Under the pieces are notes generated by a model. It made no database searches and was not told where the DNA came from. It worked only from the letters and a program-made list of their open reading frames with translations. From Paraplanobispora takensis (lineage in GTDB: Bacteria; Actinomycetota; Actinomycetes; Streptosporangiales; Streptosporangiaceae), in contig NZ_BOOK01000007.1 of NCBI RefSeq assembly GCF_016863195.1, positions 62,001 through 126,000 of the forward strand: a stretch of DNA of 64,000 bases, read 5' to 3'. Shown one piece after another: positions 25,623 to 34,532 of this stretch. The position numbers were made by a program, and so were the translations under genes. Every line of letters starts with the position of its first letter. The first letter of the stretch is position 1.

Positions 25623-27374
25623 TCAGCTGGGCAGCTGCGCCTCCAGGCGGTAACCGTCCACGGTCACGTAGACCTGGTCGCCCGGACGGGCGTTGAGGCG
25701 CATGAGCACGGGCTGGAGCGAGTCGAAGACCGGGTGGTCGCGCCAGACCAGGACCACCGCGTTGTCGCCGGGGCCGGTCACCGACAGCAGGGTGCCGGGG
25801 CGCATGCCGAGCTGGGTGGCGTACCCCTCCGGCACGGCGACCGGGGCGCCGCGCAGGTGCTCGCTGGTCACCTCGATCCGCTGCCAGCGGCTCGGGTCGG
25901 TGGTCGGGCTGGTCGGCGGGGGGAGCGGGGCGCGCTGGCTGGTGATCAGGTGCGGGCGGCTGTTGCCCGACAGCGCCGAGAGCGTGGCCAGCGCGGCACG
26001 GGGGTCGATCGAGGAGGTGTTGACCTGCGGGACCGGCTGGCCGCCGCGGTGGTGGCCGTTGGCGCCGGGCGTGCGGCGGGGCAGCTGGCGGGCGGTCTCG
26101 GCGGCGGGCTCGAAGGCCTCCTCCTGCGCCGGGGTCGCGGCGAGCGCGTCCAGCCAGGCCTGGGCCGAGTGGGCGCGGATGCCGAGCTGGTGCTCCATGA
26201 GCACGACGACGTCGGCGTCGGCCGGTTTGCCCGCCAGCAGCTTCCTGGTGCGGTCGCGCAGGCTGCCCAGGTCGCCGACGACGAGCCAGCCGTCCTGGAG
26301 CCTGCGATCCGGCATGAGGGTGACCAGCACCCGCCACAGCGGCGTGCGGAGCGTGGGCACCTCGACGGGGTGGGCGGGGTCGGCGCCCAGGAGCTGCTCC
26401 TGGGTGGCGGCGGCGCCCAGCCACTCGGTCAGCCCGAACATGTGACCGGTCAGCGGGGCCGACTCCGAGGAGCGCAGCCACAGCAGGATGCGCTCCTCGG
26501 CGGCGCGCTGGGCCTGCGACAGGGCGCTGAGGTCGGCGTTGAGCTTGTGGGCCAGCGCCCGCAGGCTGATCGGGTCGACGGCGAACAGGCGTTCCACGGC
26601 GACCGCGCGCTCCAGCGGGTTCCAATCGCGGAACATGTTGTCGACGAGGCGGACCAGCGGGTACTCGCTGAGGTCGACCTGCGGCCGCCGGGACGGCAGC
26701 GCCTGCGGCTCCGGAGCGGCGGGCTGCGCGGCCGGGGCCGCGTGCGAGGGCGCCGGGGCGCTCTGCGCGGCGGGCGCCGCGTGCGAGGGGGCCTGTGGGG
26801 CGGGCACCGCGTGCGGGAGGACCTGCGCGGCGGGCGCCGTGTGCGAGGGGGCCTGCGGGGCCGTGGCCGTGCGGGAGGGCGCCGGGGCGCTCTGCGTCAC
26901 GGGGGCGGAGGCGGCGGCCTGCGCGGCGGGGGCGATCTGCTCGGAGATGCCCGGGATCCGGCCGAGTACCTCGCGGAACATGGCGGTGACCAGCACCTCG
27001 GGGGAGGCGGGGACGGCGGGGCCGGTGAGGTCGCCGGGCGTCAGGCGGCGCAGCCGGGACCAGCCGCCCAGGCCGGTGATGGCCGAGCGCGCGGGCTCGG
27101 ACCAGCCGGGCAGGTTGGGGTCGACCGTGTGCACGTGCAGCGCGGGCAGGACGTCGCTCAGCGGCAGGTGGTCCCATCGGGAGACCGAGAGCCGGGCGAG
27201 CCGGTCGCAGATCCAGTCCAGGCCGGTGGCGCCGAGGGCCTTGGGCAAGGTGACAGAGGACCACCAGCCCGCGGGCAGGCGGGGATCGGCCAGGGCTTCG
27301 GCTATCTGCTGCTGCCTGCTCCAGCGCAGGGCCGGGACCAGATCACTCAGGCAGATCGATGACTCGGCATCCAT
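25623..27374 (-). CDS. Unassigned 583-residue protein with a sigma-region-4-like segment
   Basis: I do not recognise the family. Residues 1-145 are helical with several Trp-containing stretches. Residues about 150-225 are an Ala/Pro-rich linker with imperfect APSHAAPAAQ-type repeats. Residues about 238-300 (NPLERAVAVERLFAVDPISLRALAHKL, then a helix like RAAEERILLWLRS) resemble the helix pattern of sigma-70 region 4, which suggests DNA or polymerase contact. Residues 300-430 are a further helical domain. The last 80 residues form a beta-rich domain. No signal peptide or membrane segment. It lies 64 bases downstream of psuK on the same strand. A cytoplasmic regulatory protein is one guess; confidence in function is low. 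Confidence 0.6.
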   Translation of the reverse strand: MDAESSICLSDLVPALRWSRQQQIAEALADPRLPAGWWSSVTLPKALGATGLDWICDRLARLSVSRWDHLPLSDVLPALHVHTVDPNLPGWSEPARSAITGLGGWSRLRRLTPGDLTGPAVPASPEVLVTAMFREVLGRIPGISEQIAPAAQAAASAPVTQSAPAPSRTATAPQAPSHTAPAAQVLPHAVPAPQAPSHAAPAAQSAPAPSHAAPAAQPAAPEPQALPSRRPQVDLSEYPLVRLVDNMFRDWNPLERAVAVERLFAVDPISLRALAHKLNADLSALSQAQRAAEERILLWLRSSESAPLTGHMFGLTEWLGAAATQEQLLGADPAHPVEVPTLRTPLWRVLVTLMPDRRLQDGWLVVGDLGSLRDRTRKLLAGKPADADVVVLMEHQLGIRAHSAQAWLDALAATPAQEEAFEPAAETARQLPRRTPGANGHHRGGQPVPQVNTSSIDPRAALATLSALSGNSRPHLITSQRAPLPPPTSPTTDPSRWQRIEVTSEHLRGAPVAVPEGYATQLGMRPGTLLSVTGPGDNAVVLVWRDHPVFDSLQPVLMRLNARPGDQVYVTVDGYRLEAQLPS

Positions 27375-27438
27375 CGGCGGACCGCAACCTCCCCAAAGTG
27401 ACGCATGTGGCTAATGGTGCAGTCTACGCCGCAAGCTA

Positions 27439-28389
27439 TCAATTGGTGCTAAGAGGGTAAAGCTGGTTGGAACTCAAATCCGATTGAAGGATATGCGGGC
27501 GACCGCCGATGACTGTAACCGCTTCCGCGCCCGCCCGACAGCCCGCCGCGAGCGCGGCCTCGTCACCGGCCCCCGTCAGCAGGGCGGTGAGCAGGCCGGC
27601 GGCGAACGCGTCACCTGCTCCGGTGGAGTCGACTGCCTTCACCGCGAGGCCGGGCACCCTGGCGGTGAGACACCCCTCTCTGGCCATCAGGGCACCCCGC
27701 GGCCCCAGCTTCACCGCGGCGGCGCCGTACCGCAGGCTGAGCTCCTCGGCCGCGCGCTCTCCGCAGGTCGCGCCGGTGAGCAGCAGCGCCTCGTCCAGGT
27801 TGGGGATGATCAGCCGGGCGACCAGCGTCTCCTCGATGAAGCGCTCGGGACCGAACGCGCGCAGGAACCCGGTCGAGGCCGGGTCCACGCTGGTCGTGAC
27901 GCCCCGCTGGGTGGCGGCGGTCAGGGCCAGCCGGGAGAGGCGCAGGCCCGGCTCGGCGAACAGGGTGTATCCGGACAGATGGAGGTGGCCCACCCCGTCG
28001 AGCAGGCCCTCGTCCCAGTCCTCGGTGCCGATGTGGCCGCCCGCCCCCCGGTTGGTGAGCATGGACCGTTCTCCCGTGACGTCCACCATGGCGATCACCA
28101 CGGCGGTGGGCCGCTCGGGGTCCACCCTCAGGTGGGGCCGGACCCCGCTGCGCAGCAGTTCCGCGCTGTGCCATTCGCTGGTGTCGAAGCCGACTCTGGT
28201 CAGGATCCGCGCGTCGGCGCCCAGGCGGGCGGCCCAGGAGGCCGTGTTCGCCCCCGAGCCGCCGGGCCGGAGCACGATGTCGGCGGCGGTGTCCGTGCCG
28301 GCCGCGAGGCCCGCCAGGCTCAGTTCTCCGTGAAGCGCGACGACGTCGGTGACCACGTCGCCGATGACCAGCAGGCCCATTTCGGTCAC
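27439..28389 (-). CDS. psuK: PfkB-family kinase, probable pseudouridine kinase
   Basis: A 316-residue ribokinase-fold enzyme. The N-terminal GDVVTDVVA and substrate region RPGGSGANTASWAARLGA, and the C-terminal DSTGAGDAFAAGLL with the catalytic Asp, define a PfkB kinase. Its start GTG lies seven bases after the psuG stop, with TGAGG as ribosome site. The partner gene makes phosphorylation of pseudouridine to pseudouridine 5'-phosphate the likely reaction. An in-frame upstream start at 28476 would overlap psuG and is unlikely. Confidence 0.85.
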   Translation of the reverse strand: MTEMGLLVIGDVVTDVVALHGELSLAGLAAGTDTAADIVLRPGGSGANTASWAARLGADARILTRVGFDTSEWHSAELLRSGVRPHLRVDPERPTAVVIAMVDVTGERSMLTNRGAGGHIGTEDWDEGLLDGVGHLHLSGYTLFAEPGLRLSRLALTAATQRGVTTSVDPASTGFLRAFGPERFIEETLVARLIIPNLDEALLLTGATCGERAAEELSLRYGAAAVKLGPRGALMAREGCLTARVPGLAVKAVDSTGAGDAFAAGLLTALLTGAGDEAALAAGCRAGAEAVTVIGGRPHILQSDLSSNQLYPLSTN

Positions 28390-28396
28390 GGGTACC

Positions 28397-29335
28397 TCAA
28401 CTTTCCTTACTCCATGATGCCGCGATCTGTCCGGCAAGGCGGGTGTTTCCTCGCACGGCCGCCAGATTCGCCTCAAGGGAGGCGCCGTCGGTGCCGCGTA
28501 CCAGGTAGTCCAGGAGGAACGGGGTGATCGCCTGCCCGGTGACCTTCTCGCGCTCCGCCGCGGCCAGGGCCTCGGCCAGGACCCTGTCGTGCAGGTCCGG
28601 GTCGAGCTGCTCCTGCGGCGGCACCGGGTTGGCCACGATCAGCGCGGTCTCCGGGCCGCCGAACGCGTCCTGGGCCCGCATGACGGCCGCGGCCTCCTGC
28701 GGGGTCTCGATCCGCCAGTCGATCCGCTCGCCCGAGGTGTGCAGGTAGAAGCCGGGGAACTCGTCGGTCCTGAACCCGGTGACGGTGACGCCCCGGGTCT
28801 CCAGTCGCTGCAGGGTGGCCGGGACGTCCAGGATCGACTTCACGCCCGCGCAGACGACGGTGATGCGGGTACGGCTGAGCGTGTCGAGGTCGGCCGACTC
28901 GTCCTGGCTGTCGGACCACTGGCGGTGCACGCCGCCCAGGCCGCCGGTGGCGAAGACCCGGACCCCCGCCCGGGCCGCCAGGAACGAGGTGGCCGAGACC
29001 GTGGTCGCGCCGCTGGCCTTCAGCGCGGCGGCGGCCGGCAGGTCGCGGTAGCCCAGCTTGCGCAGGCCGGGCTCGGTGGCGATCCGCTTGAGCTCGGCGG
29101 CGTCCAGCCCGATGCGCGCCACGCCGTCCAGCACCGCGATCGTCGCGGGCACCGCCCCCTGTGCCCGGACGATCTCCTCCAGCTCGACGGCGACCTCGAG
29201 GTTGCGGGGCTGGGGCAGGCCGTGCGAGATGATCGTCGACTCGAGCGCGACGACGGGCGCGCCCTGTGCCAGCGCCTCGGCCACCTCCTGTGACGGACGG
29301 AGAACGGTGTCGATCGGTAGCGGGGAGGTACGCAT
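28397..29335 (-). CDS. psuG: Pseudouridine-5'-phosphate glycosidase
   Basis: A 312-residue enzyme that splits pseudouridine 5'-phosphate into uracil and ribose 5-phosphate. The strongly conserved VALESTIISHGLPQPRN (Glu32), FATGGLGGVHR, the following Asp-rich SADLDTLSRT, VCAGVKSILDVPATLQRLET and the IVANPVPPQEQL stretch are all present, and the length matches the Escherichia coli enzyme. ATG 29335 follows GAGGAG at 13 bases. First gene of psuGK; an inverted repeat upstream may be its operator. Confidence 0.93.
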   Translation of the reverse strand: MRTSPLPIDTVLRPSQEVAEALAQGAPVVALESTIISHGLPQPRNLEVAVELEEIVRAQGAVPATIAVLDGVARIGLDAAELKRIATEPGLRKLGYRDLPAAAALKASGATTVSATSFLAARAGVRVFATGGLGGVHRQWSDSQDESADLDTLSRTRITVVCAGVKSILDVPATLQRLETRGVTVTGFRTDEFPGFYLHTSGERIDWRIETPQEAAAVMRAQDAFGGPETALIVANPVPPQEQLDPDLHDRVLAEALAAAEREKVTGQAITPFLLDYLVRGTDGASLEANLAAVRGNTRLAGQIAASWSKES

Positions 29336-29379
29336 GGGCTGGGTCTGTCTCCTCGGGTCAGAAACGTATGCTTGCCTGA

Positions 29380-29412
29380 TTAGAACGGTGTAAACAGGGA
29401 TCTCCGTTCTAA
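29380..29412. promoter_or_regulatory. Inverted repeat upstream of psuG
   Basis: TTAGAACGG (29380-29388) and CCGTTCTAA (29404-29412) pair perfectly across 15 bases. It lies 45-77 bases upstream of the psuG start and about 190 bases upstream of the divergent LysR gene. It is a good operator candidate. Confidence 0.5.
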
Positions 29413-29599
29413 AAAGAGCACGGTAGGGGGCCGGTTCCCGGACCGTCCATCGGGAGATCAGCCGAGGGCGGGGGCGCGGCGTGGTGAGATCATGCCGATG
29501 ACCGCGGCGGCCTCCCGCCGGAAAAGTGAATCTACTTTGTAAAGGCAGTCGGCCGGGGTCACCGGACCTTCTCGATCATCGGGGTCATAGCCTGGAGCT

Positions 29600-30505
29600 A
29601 TGAGCCGCCTGCCCGATCTCGATTCCCTGCAGTTGCTGGTCGACGTCGACCGGCTGGGCAGCCTGGGACAGGCGGCCAGGGCGGCGGGTCTCGCCCAGCC
29701 GTCGGCGAGCAAGCGGATCGCGCTCCTGGAGCGCCGTCTCGGCCTGACGCTGCTGGAACGCACCCCCCGCGGCTCCACGCTCACCGCGCAGGGGGCGATG
29801 GTCGCGGCCTGGGCGACGCAGGTGCTGGCGGCGGCCGAGGAGCTGGTCCGCGGGGCGCAGGCCGTACGGCACGCGCGGGCGGCGCACCTGCACATCGCCG
29901 CCAGCATGACCGTGGCCGAGTATCTGCTGCCGCGCTGGCTGGGGGAGTTGCAGCACCGGGAGCCGCAGGTCCAGGTCGGGCTGGACGTGCAGAACTCGGC
30001 GGAGGTGGTCAGGCTGGTCGGCGGCGAGATCGGCGGGGTCGAGCTCGGCTTCGTGGAAGGACCCTCGGTGCCGCAGGGGCTGGCCTCGCGGGTGGTGGCC
30101 GCCGACCGGCTGGTGGTCGTGGTCGCGCCGGAGCATCCGTGGGCGCGGCGCCGTACCCCGCTGCTGGAGGCGGAGCTGGCGGCCACGCCGCTGGTGGTCC
30201 GCGAGCGCGGGTCGGGGACCAGGGAGACCCTCGACCGCGCGCTGGCGGGGCACGCCGTGGCGGCTCCCCGGCTGGAGCTCGGCTCGAACGCGGCGGTCAA
30301 GGGCGCCGCGCGTGAGGGCGCGGCCCCGGCGGTGCTCAGCGGCTACGCCGTCGAGGCGGAGCTGGCCGCCGGCCGCTTGGCGGAGGTGCCCACGCGGGGG
30401 ATCGACCTGCAGCGCAGGCTGCGGGCCGTCTGGCGGCGGGGGCGCACCCCCACCGGGCCGGCGGGGACGCTTCTGGAGATCGCCCTGTCCACCGCGCGAC
30501 CATAG
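29600..30505 (+). CDS. LysR family transcriptional regulator
   Basis: A 301-residue LysR protein with N-terminal winged helix (LDSLQLLVDVDRLGSLGQAARAAGLAQPSASKRIALLERRLG) and a periplasmic-binding-like effector domain from about residue 92. It is divergent from psuGK with a 264-base gap; the pairing may mean that it controls psuGK, but LysR genes of this CysB-like type often control transporters, and the inverted repeat at 29380 is not in the usual LysR position relative to this gene. ATG follows GGAG at two bases. Confidence 0.85.
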   Translation: MSRLPDLDSLQLLVDVDRLGSLGQAARAAGLAQPSASKRIALLERRLGLTLLERTPRGSTLTAQGAMVAAWATQVLAAAEELVRGAQAVRHARAAHLHIAASMTVAEYLLPRWLGELQHREPQVQVGLDVQNSAEVVRLVGGEIGGVELGFVEGPSVPQGLASRVVAADRLVVVVAPEHPWARRRTPLLEAELAATPLVVRERGSGTRETLDRALAGHAVAAPRLELGSNAAVKGAAREGAAPAVLSGYAVEAELAAGRLAEVPTRGIDLQRRLRAVWRRGRTPTGPAGTLLEIALSTARP

Positions 30506-30526
30506 ACCGTTTTGTCGGATTCGCTG

Positions 30527-30532
30527 TATGGT
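30527..30532 (+). promoter_or_regulatory. Possible leaderless promoter box TATGGT
   Basis: TATGGT, seven bases, then an ATG that opens a 20-codon frame. The arrangement equals other leaderless starts in this window. Confidence 0.3.
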
Positions 30533-30539
30533 TTCGGCC

Positions 30540-30602
30540 ATGGCGTGGATCGAGATGCCGGATGCTCTCCGGCCGGAGCCGCACTGGCAGACCGGGCTCT
30601 AG
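30540..30602 (+). CDS. Possible 20-residue micro-ORF
   Basis: A short frame starting MAWIEMPDAL and ending in TAG, placed seven bases after a TATGGT box and 97 bases before the FAD oxidoreductase. It has two Trp and three Pro in 20 residues. It could be a leader peptide or a stand-alone small protein; no homology can be judged at this length. Confidence 0.3.
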   Translation: MAWIEMPDALRPEPHWQTGL

Positions 30603-30698
30603 GCGCGGGCGCTCCCGGCTGTCCGGCCACCGGGCGTCCCCGGCCGTGTCCGACCGCCGGATCCTGCGGCCCCGTCACGTCTCACCCCTGGATGTCCC

Positions 30699-32219
30699 GT
30701 GCTCCGTTCCCGCTATGACGCCGTGATCGTCGGAGGCGGCCACAACGGCCTGGTCGCCGCCGCCTACCTCTCCCGCGCAGGCCGCCGCGTGCTCGTCCTG
30801 GAGCGCCTGGACCACGTGGGCGGCCTGGCCGTCTCGGCCAGGGCGTTCCCCGGGGTCGACGCCCGGCTCTCGCGCTACTCCTACCTGGTCAGCCTGCTGC
30901 CCTCCAAGGTCGTCAAGGACCTCGGCCTGGCGGTGGAGCTGCGCCGCCGCCGGTACGCCTCCTACACCCCGGTGGGCGGCACCGGCCTGCTGGTCGACAA
31001 CGACGACGCCGGGCGGACCGCCGCGTCGTTCGAGCGGGTCACCGGCGGGACCGCCGACCTGCGGGCGTGGCGACGCTTCTACGCGATGACCGCCGAGGTG
31101 GCCGCCAAGGTCGCGCCGACGCTGCTCGAACCCCTCGCCGACCGTACGGCGATGCGGGACCTGGTCGGCCGCGAGGCGTGGCGGGAGCTGTTCGAGCGGC
31201 CCGTCGGGCAGGTCGTGGACGAGCGCTTCGCCGACGACACCGTGCGCGGCGTGGTGCTCACCGACGCGCTCATCGGCACCTTCGCCGATCCGTGCGACGA
31301 GAGCCTGCTGGCCAACCGCTGCTTCCTCTACCACGTGATCGGCGACGGCACGGGGGACTGGAACGTCCCCGTCGGCGGCATGGGCGCGGTCTCCGGGGGA
31401 CTGGCGGACCTCGCGCGGGCGGCCGGGGCCGAGATCGCGACCGGCGCCGAGGCCGTGGCGATCGACCCGTCGGGCGAGGTCGTCTTCCGCGACGCGGCCG
31501 GGGAGCACACGGTGAGCGGGGAGCGGGTGCTGGCCAACGTGCCGCCCGCCGTACTGGCCCGGCTGCTGGGAGCCGGGGAGCCCGCGCCCGAGGGCGCCCA
31601 GCTCAAGGTCAACATGGTGCTGTCCAGGCTGCCCCGGCTGAAGGACCCGGACGTCGAGCCGGTGGCGGCCTTCAGCGGCACCTTCCACATCAACGAGGGC
31701 CGCGACCAGCTCGCCCGCGCGCACGCCGAGGCCGCGCGGGGGGAGATCCCGGCCCTGCCCCCGGCCGAGGTGTACTGCCACTCGCTGACGGACCCGTCGA
31801 TCCTGGGGCCGGACCTGCGCGCGGCCGGGGCGCAGACGATGACGCTGTTCGGCCTGCACATGCCCGCCCGGCTGTTCCGCGAGGACCCGGCCGGCTCCCG
31901 GGAGCGGGCGCTGCGCGCGACGCTGGCCTCGATGGACGCGGTGCTCGCCGAGCCGATCGAGGACTGCCTGCTGCGCGCCCCGGACGGGAGCCTCTGCCTG
32001 GAGGCCAGGACGCCGGTGGACCTGGAGAACGAGGCCGGCCTGCCCGGCGGCCACATCTTCCACCGCGACCTGTCGTGGCCGTTCGGCGAGCCGGGGACCT
32101 GGGGCGTGGAGACCGGTCACGAGCGGATCCTGCTGTGCGGGGCGGGCGCCCGGCGCGGCGGCGGCGTCAGCGGCATCCCCGGGCACAACGCCGCGATGGC
32201 GGTGCTGGGGGGCTCCTGA
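30699..32219 (+). CDS. Phytoene dehydrogenase-like FAD-dependent oxidoreductase
   Basis: A 506-residue flavoprotein. The dinucleotide-binding motif VIVGGGHNGLVAAAYLSRAG sits at about residues 9-28, followed by VLERLDHVGG; the C-terminal ILLCGAGARRGGGVSGIPGHNAA completes the FAD site. Overall it resembles the phytoene-desaturase/PYROXD2 branch. No carotenoid genes are nearby, so a desaturase role on carotenoids is not supported. GTG start at 30699; no obvious ribosome site. Stand-alone gene. Confidence 0.85.
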   Translation: MLRSRYDAVIVGGGHNGLVAAAYLSRAGRRVLVLERLDHVGGLAVSARAFPGVDARLSRYSYLVSLLPSKVVKDLGLAVELRRRRYASYTPVGGTGLLVDNDDAGRTAASFERVTGGTADLRAWRRFYAMTAEVAAKVAPTLLEPLADRTAMRDLVGREAWRELFERPVGQVVDERFADDTVRGVVLTDALIGTFADPCDESLLANRCFLYHVIGDGTGDWNVPVGGMGAVSGGLADLARAAGAEIATGAEAVAIDPSGEVVFRDAAGEHTVSGERVLANVPPAVLARLLGAGEPAPEGAQLKVNMVLSRLPRLKDPDVEPVAAFSGTFHINEGRDQLARAHAEAARGEIPALPPAEVYCHSLTDPSILGPDLRAAGAQTMTLFGLHMPARLFREDPAGSRERALRATLASMDAVLAEPIEDCLLRAPDGSLCLEARTPVDLENEAGLPGGHIFHRDLSWPFGEPGTWGVETGHERILLCGAGARRGGGVSGIPGHNAAMAVLGGS

Positions 32220-32268
32220 GGAAGCTCGGGCGCCTCTCCCGGGTCTCTCAGGGGAAACACACGGGTCC

Positions 32269-32289
32269 CTTCATGAGGCTCTCATGAAG
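32269..32289. promoter_or_regulatory. Inverted repeat in the response regulator promoter
   Basis: CTTCATGAG, GCT, CTCATGAAG: a perfect 9-base inverted repeat that also reads as two TCATGA direct copies 11 bases apart, the spacing favoured by OmpR/PhoB regulators. It ends six bases before the TAACGT -10 box at 32296-32301, so autoregulation is likely. Confidence 0.5.
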
Positions 32290-32308
32290 GGCGCCTAACG
32301 TGGTCACC

Positions 32309-33016
32309 ATGGGTGACGGTGAGACGGCGCGGGTGCTGGTCGTGGACGACGAGCCCGCGCTCAGGGAGGCGCTGCAGAACAGCCTGGAGTTCGAGGGTTA
32401 CCGGGTGGGCCTGGCCGCCGACGGGCAGGCCGCGCTGGAGACCCTGGAGCGCGAGCAGTACGAACTGGTGCTGCTCGATGTGATGATGCCCCGGCTGGAC
32501 GGGCTGACCGCCTGCCGCAGGCTCAGGGCGGCCGGCAACCGCGTCCCCGTGCTCATGCTCACCGCGCGCGACGCCGTGGGCGACCGGGTGTCGGGGCTGG
32601 ACGCGGGCGCCGACGACTATCTGGTCAAGCCGTTCGAGCTGGACGAGCTGCTGGCCCGGGTCCGGGCGCTGCTGCGGCGCGGCGCGATGGCCGCCCCGGC
32701 GGCCGAGGACTCCGGGGAACTGGTCTTCGACGACCTGCGGATGGACGTCGCCGCCCGGCAGGTCACCCGGGCGGGCCTCCCGCTGGAGCTGACCCGGACC
32801 GAGTATCTGCTGCTGGAGCTGTTCATGCTCCACCCCAGGCAGGTTCTCACGCGCGAGCAGATCCTCAGCGAGGTGTGGGGCTTCGACTTCGAGCCGTCCT
32901 CCAACTCCCTGGACGTCTACGTCATGTACCTGCGCCGCAAGACCGAGGTCGACGGGCTCGCCCGCCTGATCCACACCGTCCGTGGCGTCGGCTACGTGCT
33001 GCGGAGCTCCCCGTGA
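32309..33016 (+). CDS. OmpR/PhoB-type response regulator (MprA-like)
   Basis: A 235-residue regulator. Receiver domain 8-120 with acidic pair DD at 13-14, phospho-acceptor Asp57 (VLLDVMMPRLDG) and Lys in YLVKPFE; winged-helix DNA-binding domain from about 135 (LTRTEYLLLELFMLHPRQVLTREQI ... DVYVMYLRRK). Closest in pattern to MprA. ATG 32309 is seven bases after a TAACGT box, so the mRNA is probably leaderless. It overlaps the kinase gene by four bases (GTGA). Confidence 0.93.
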   Translation: MGDGETARVLVVDDEPALREALQNSLEFEGYRVGLAADGQAALETLEREQYELVLLDVMMPRLDGLTACRRLRAAGNRVPVLMLTARDAVGDRVSGLDAGADDYLVKPFELDELLARVRALLRRGAMAAPAAEDSGELVFDDLRMDVAARQVTRAGLPLELTRTEYLLLELFMLHPRQVLTREQILSEVWGFDFEPSSNSLDVYVMYLRRKTEVDGLARLIHTVRGVGYVLRSSP

Positions 33017-34500
33017 GGGGCCGCCGTTCACTGCGCTCGCGGCTGACCCTGCTGGTCGCGGTGGCGGTGGCGGCGGCCATCGCGGTGTGCGCGGGGGCCT
33101 GCTGGTTCATCGTGCGCACGGCGTTGCTGAACCAGGTCGACCGTTCGCTGGACGGGCCGGGGCCACGGCAGAGCGCGTGGGTCGTCAGCCACTGCCTGGG
33201 AGACACCGCCGTCGGCGACACCCCCGCGCCGGACGACGCCCGGCCGCGGATGGACGGCCGGGTTCTCCCGCGCGGACTGCCGCCGAACTTCCCCCCGATC
33301 CAGCTGGTCTACCCCGACGGGAAGGTGTGCGCCGGCGGCGACACCACCATCAAGGTCATTCCGGCGGATCTCGCCCTGGCGAAGGCGCCGAAGGGCACGG
33401 ACGCGCTCCGCAACGGGGTGACCTCCGACGAGTCCGAGGTACGGGTGATAACCCGCTCCATCGGTTCGGGCTACGTGGTGATGGAGGCCCGGGAGCTGGG
33501 AGAGTTCCAGACCACGCTGACCACGCTCGCCGTGATCCTGGCCGGGGTGGCCGGGCTCGGCGTGGTGGGCGCCGCGACCGCCGGCAGGATCATCGCCCGT
33601 ACGGCGCTGCGGCCGGTCGAGCGCCTGACCGGGGCGGTGGAGCACATCGCCAGGACCGAGGACCTCGACACCAGGATCCCGGTGGAGGGCACCGACGAGC
33701 TGGCCCGGCTCGGCAGCTCCTTCAACGCGATGACCGCCGCGCTGGCCGGGTCCCGCGAACGGCAGCGGCGGCTGATCGCCGACGCCGGGCACGAGCTGCG
33801 CACCCCGCTCACCAGCCTGCGGACGAACGTCGACCTGCTGCTGCGCAGCGAGAACACCGGCCGCCCGCTGGCCCCGCAGACCCGGCACCGGCTGCTGGGC
33901 AGCCTCAAGGCCCAGTTCGAGGAGATGTCCACCCTGATCGGGGACCTGCTCCAGCTCTCCCGTTCGGCGGGGGAGCACGAACCGTACGTCGAGGTGGCCT
34001 TCCACGGCGTGGTCGAGTCGGCGGTGAACCGGGCCCGGCTGCGCGCCGGGGACATCCCGATCGAGGTCGGCATCGAGCCGTGGTACGTCCGGGGCGACCA
34101 GGCGGCGCTGCAACGCGCCGTGGTCAACCTGCTGGACAACGCGGTGAAGTTCTCCGGGGCTCCGGACGGCGGCCCGGCCGGGCGGGACACGGCGGACGGC
34201 CCGGCGGGGGAGGAGGAGGCGGGCGGCGGCTCCGGCGGGCGGGGCCCCGTGGTCGTACGGCTGCGCGGCGGCGAGCTGACCGTGCGCGACCACGGCCCCG
34301 GAATCGCGCAGGAGGAACTGGCCTACGTCTTCGACCGGTTCTGGCGCTCGTCCTCGGCGCGCAGCATGCCGGGGTCCGGGCTGGGGCTGGCCATCGTGGC
34401 GCAGGCCGTACGGGACGCCGGGGGAGAGGTCGTCCTGGAGAACGCCGAGGGCGGCGGGGCCCTGGCCCGGCTGCGCCTTCCCGGCTCGCCCACGCCGTAG
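33013..34500 (+). CDS. Sensor histidine kinase (MprB-like)
   Basis: A 495-residue membrane kinase. Membrane helices at about 11-37 and 168-190 flank an extracytoplasmic domain; HAMP about 191-245; dimerisation box DAGHELRTPLTSL with phospho-acceptor His260; ATPase N box NLLDNAVKFS, then a Gly/Asp-rich insert, DHGPGI and GSGLGLAI. Partner of the response regulator with a GTGA overlap. In mycobacteria MprAB senses envelope stress; the downstream membrane glycosyltransferases make a similar envelope role plausible. Confidence 0.92.
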   Translation: MRGRRSLRSRLTLLVAVAVAAAIAVCAGACWFIVRTALLNQVDRSLDGPGPRQSAWVVSHCLGDTAVGDTPAPDDARPRMDGRVLPRGLPPNFPPIQLVYPDGKVCAGGDTTIKVIPADLALAKAPKGTDALRNGVTSDESEVRVITRSIGSGYVVMEARELGEFQTTLTTLAVILAGVAGLGVVGAATAGRIIARTALRPVERLTGAVEHIARTEDLDTRIPVEGTDELARLGSSFNAMTAALAGSRERQRRLIADAGHELRTPLTSLRTNVDLLLRSENTGRPLAPQTRHRLLGSLKAQFEEMSTLIGDLLQLSRSAGEHEPYVEVAFHGVVESAVNRARLRAGDIPIEVGIEPWYVRGDQAALQRAVVNLLDNAVKFSGAPDGGPAGRDTADGPAGEEEAGGGSGGRGPVVVRLRGGELTVRDHGPGIAQEELAYVFDRFWRSSSARSMPGSGLGLAIVAQAVRDAGGEVVLENAEGGGALARLRLPGSPTP

Positions 34501-34532
34501 AGGACCGCCCGGCGCCCGCAAGTCATTTACAA

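Noticed and set aside
30699-32219. Carotenoid biosynthesis desaturase
   Set aside because: No phytoene synthase, cyclase or prenyltransferase gene is nearby, and the pattern is closer to the PYROXD2-like branch.
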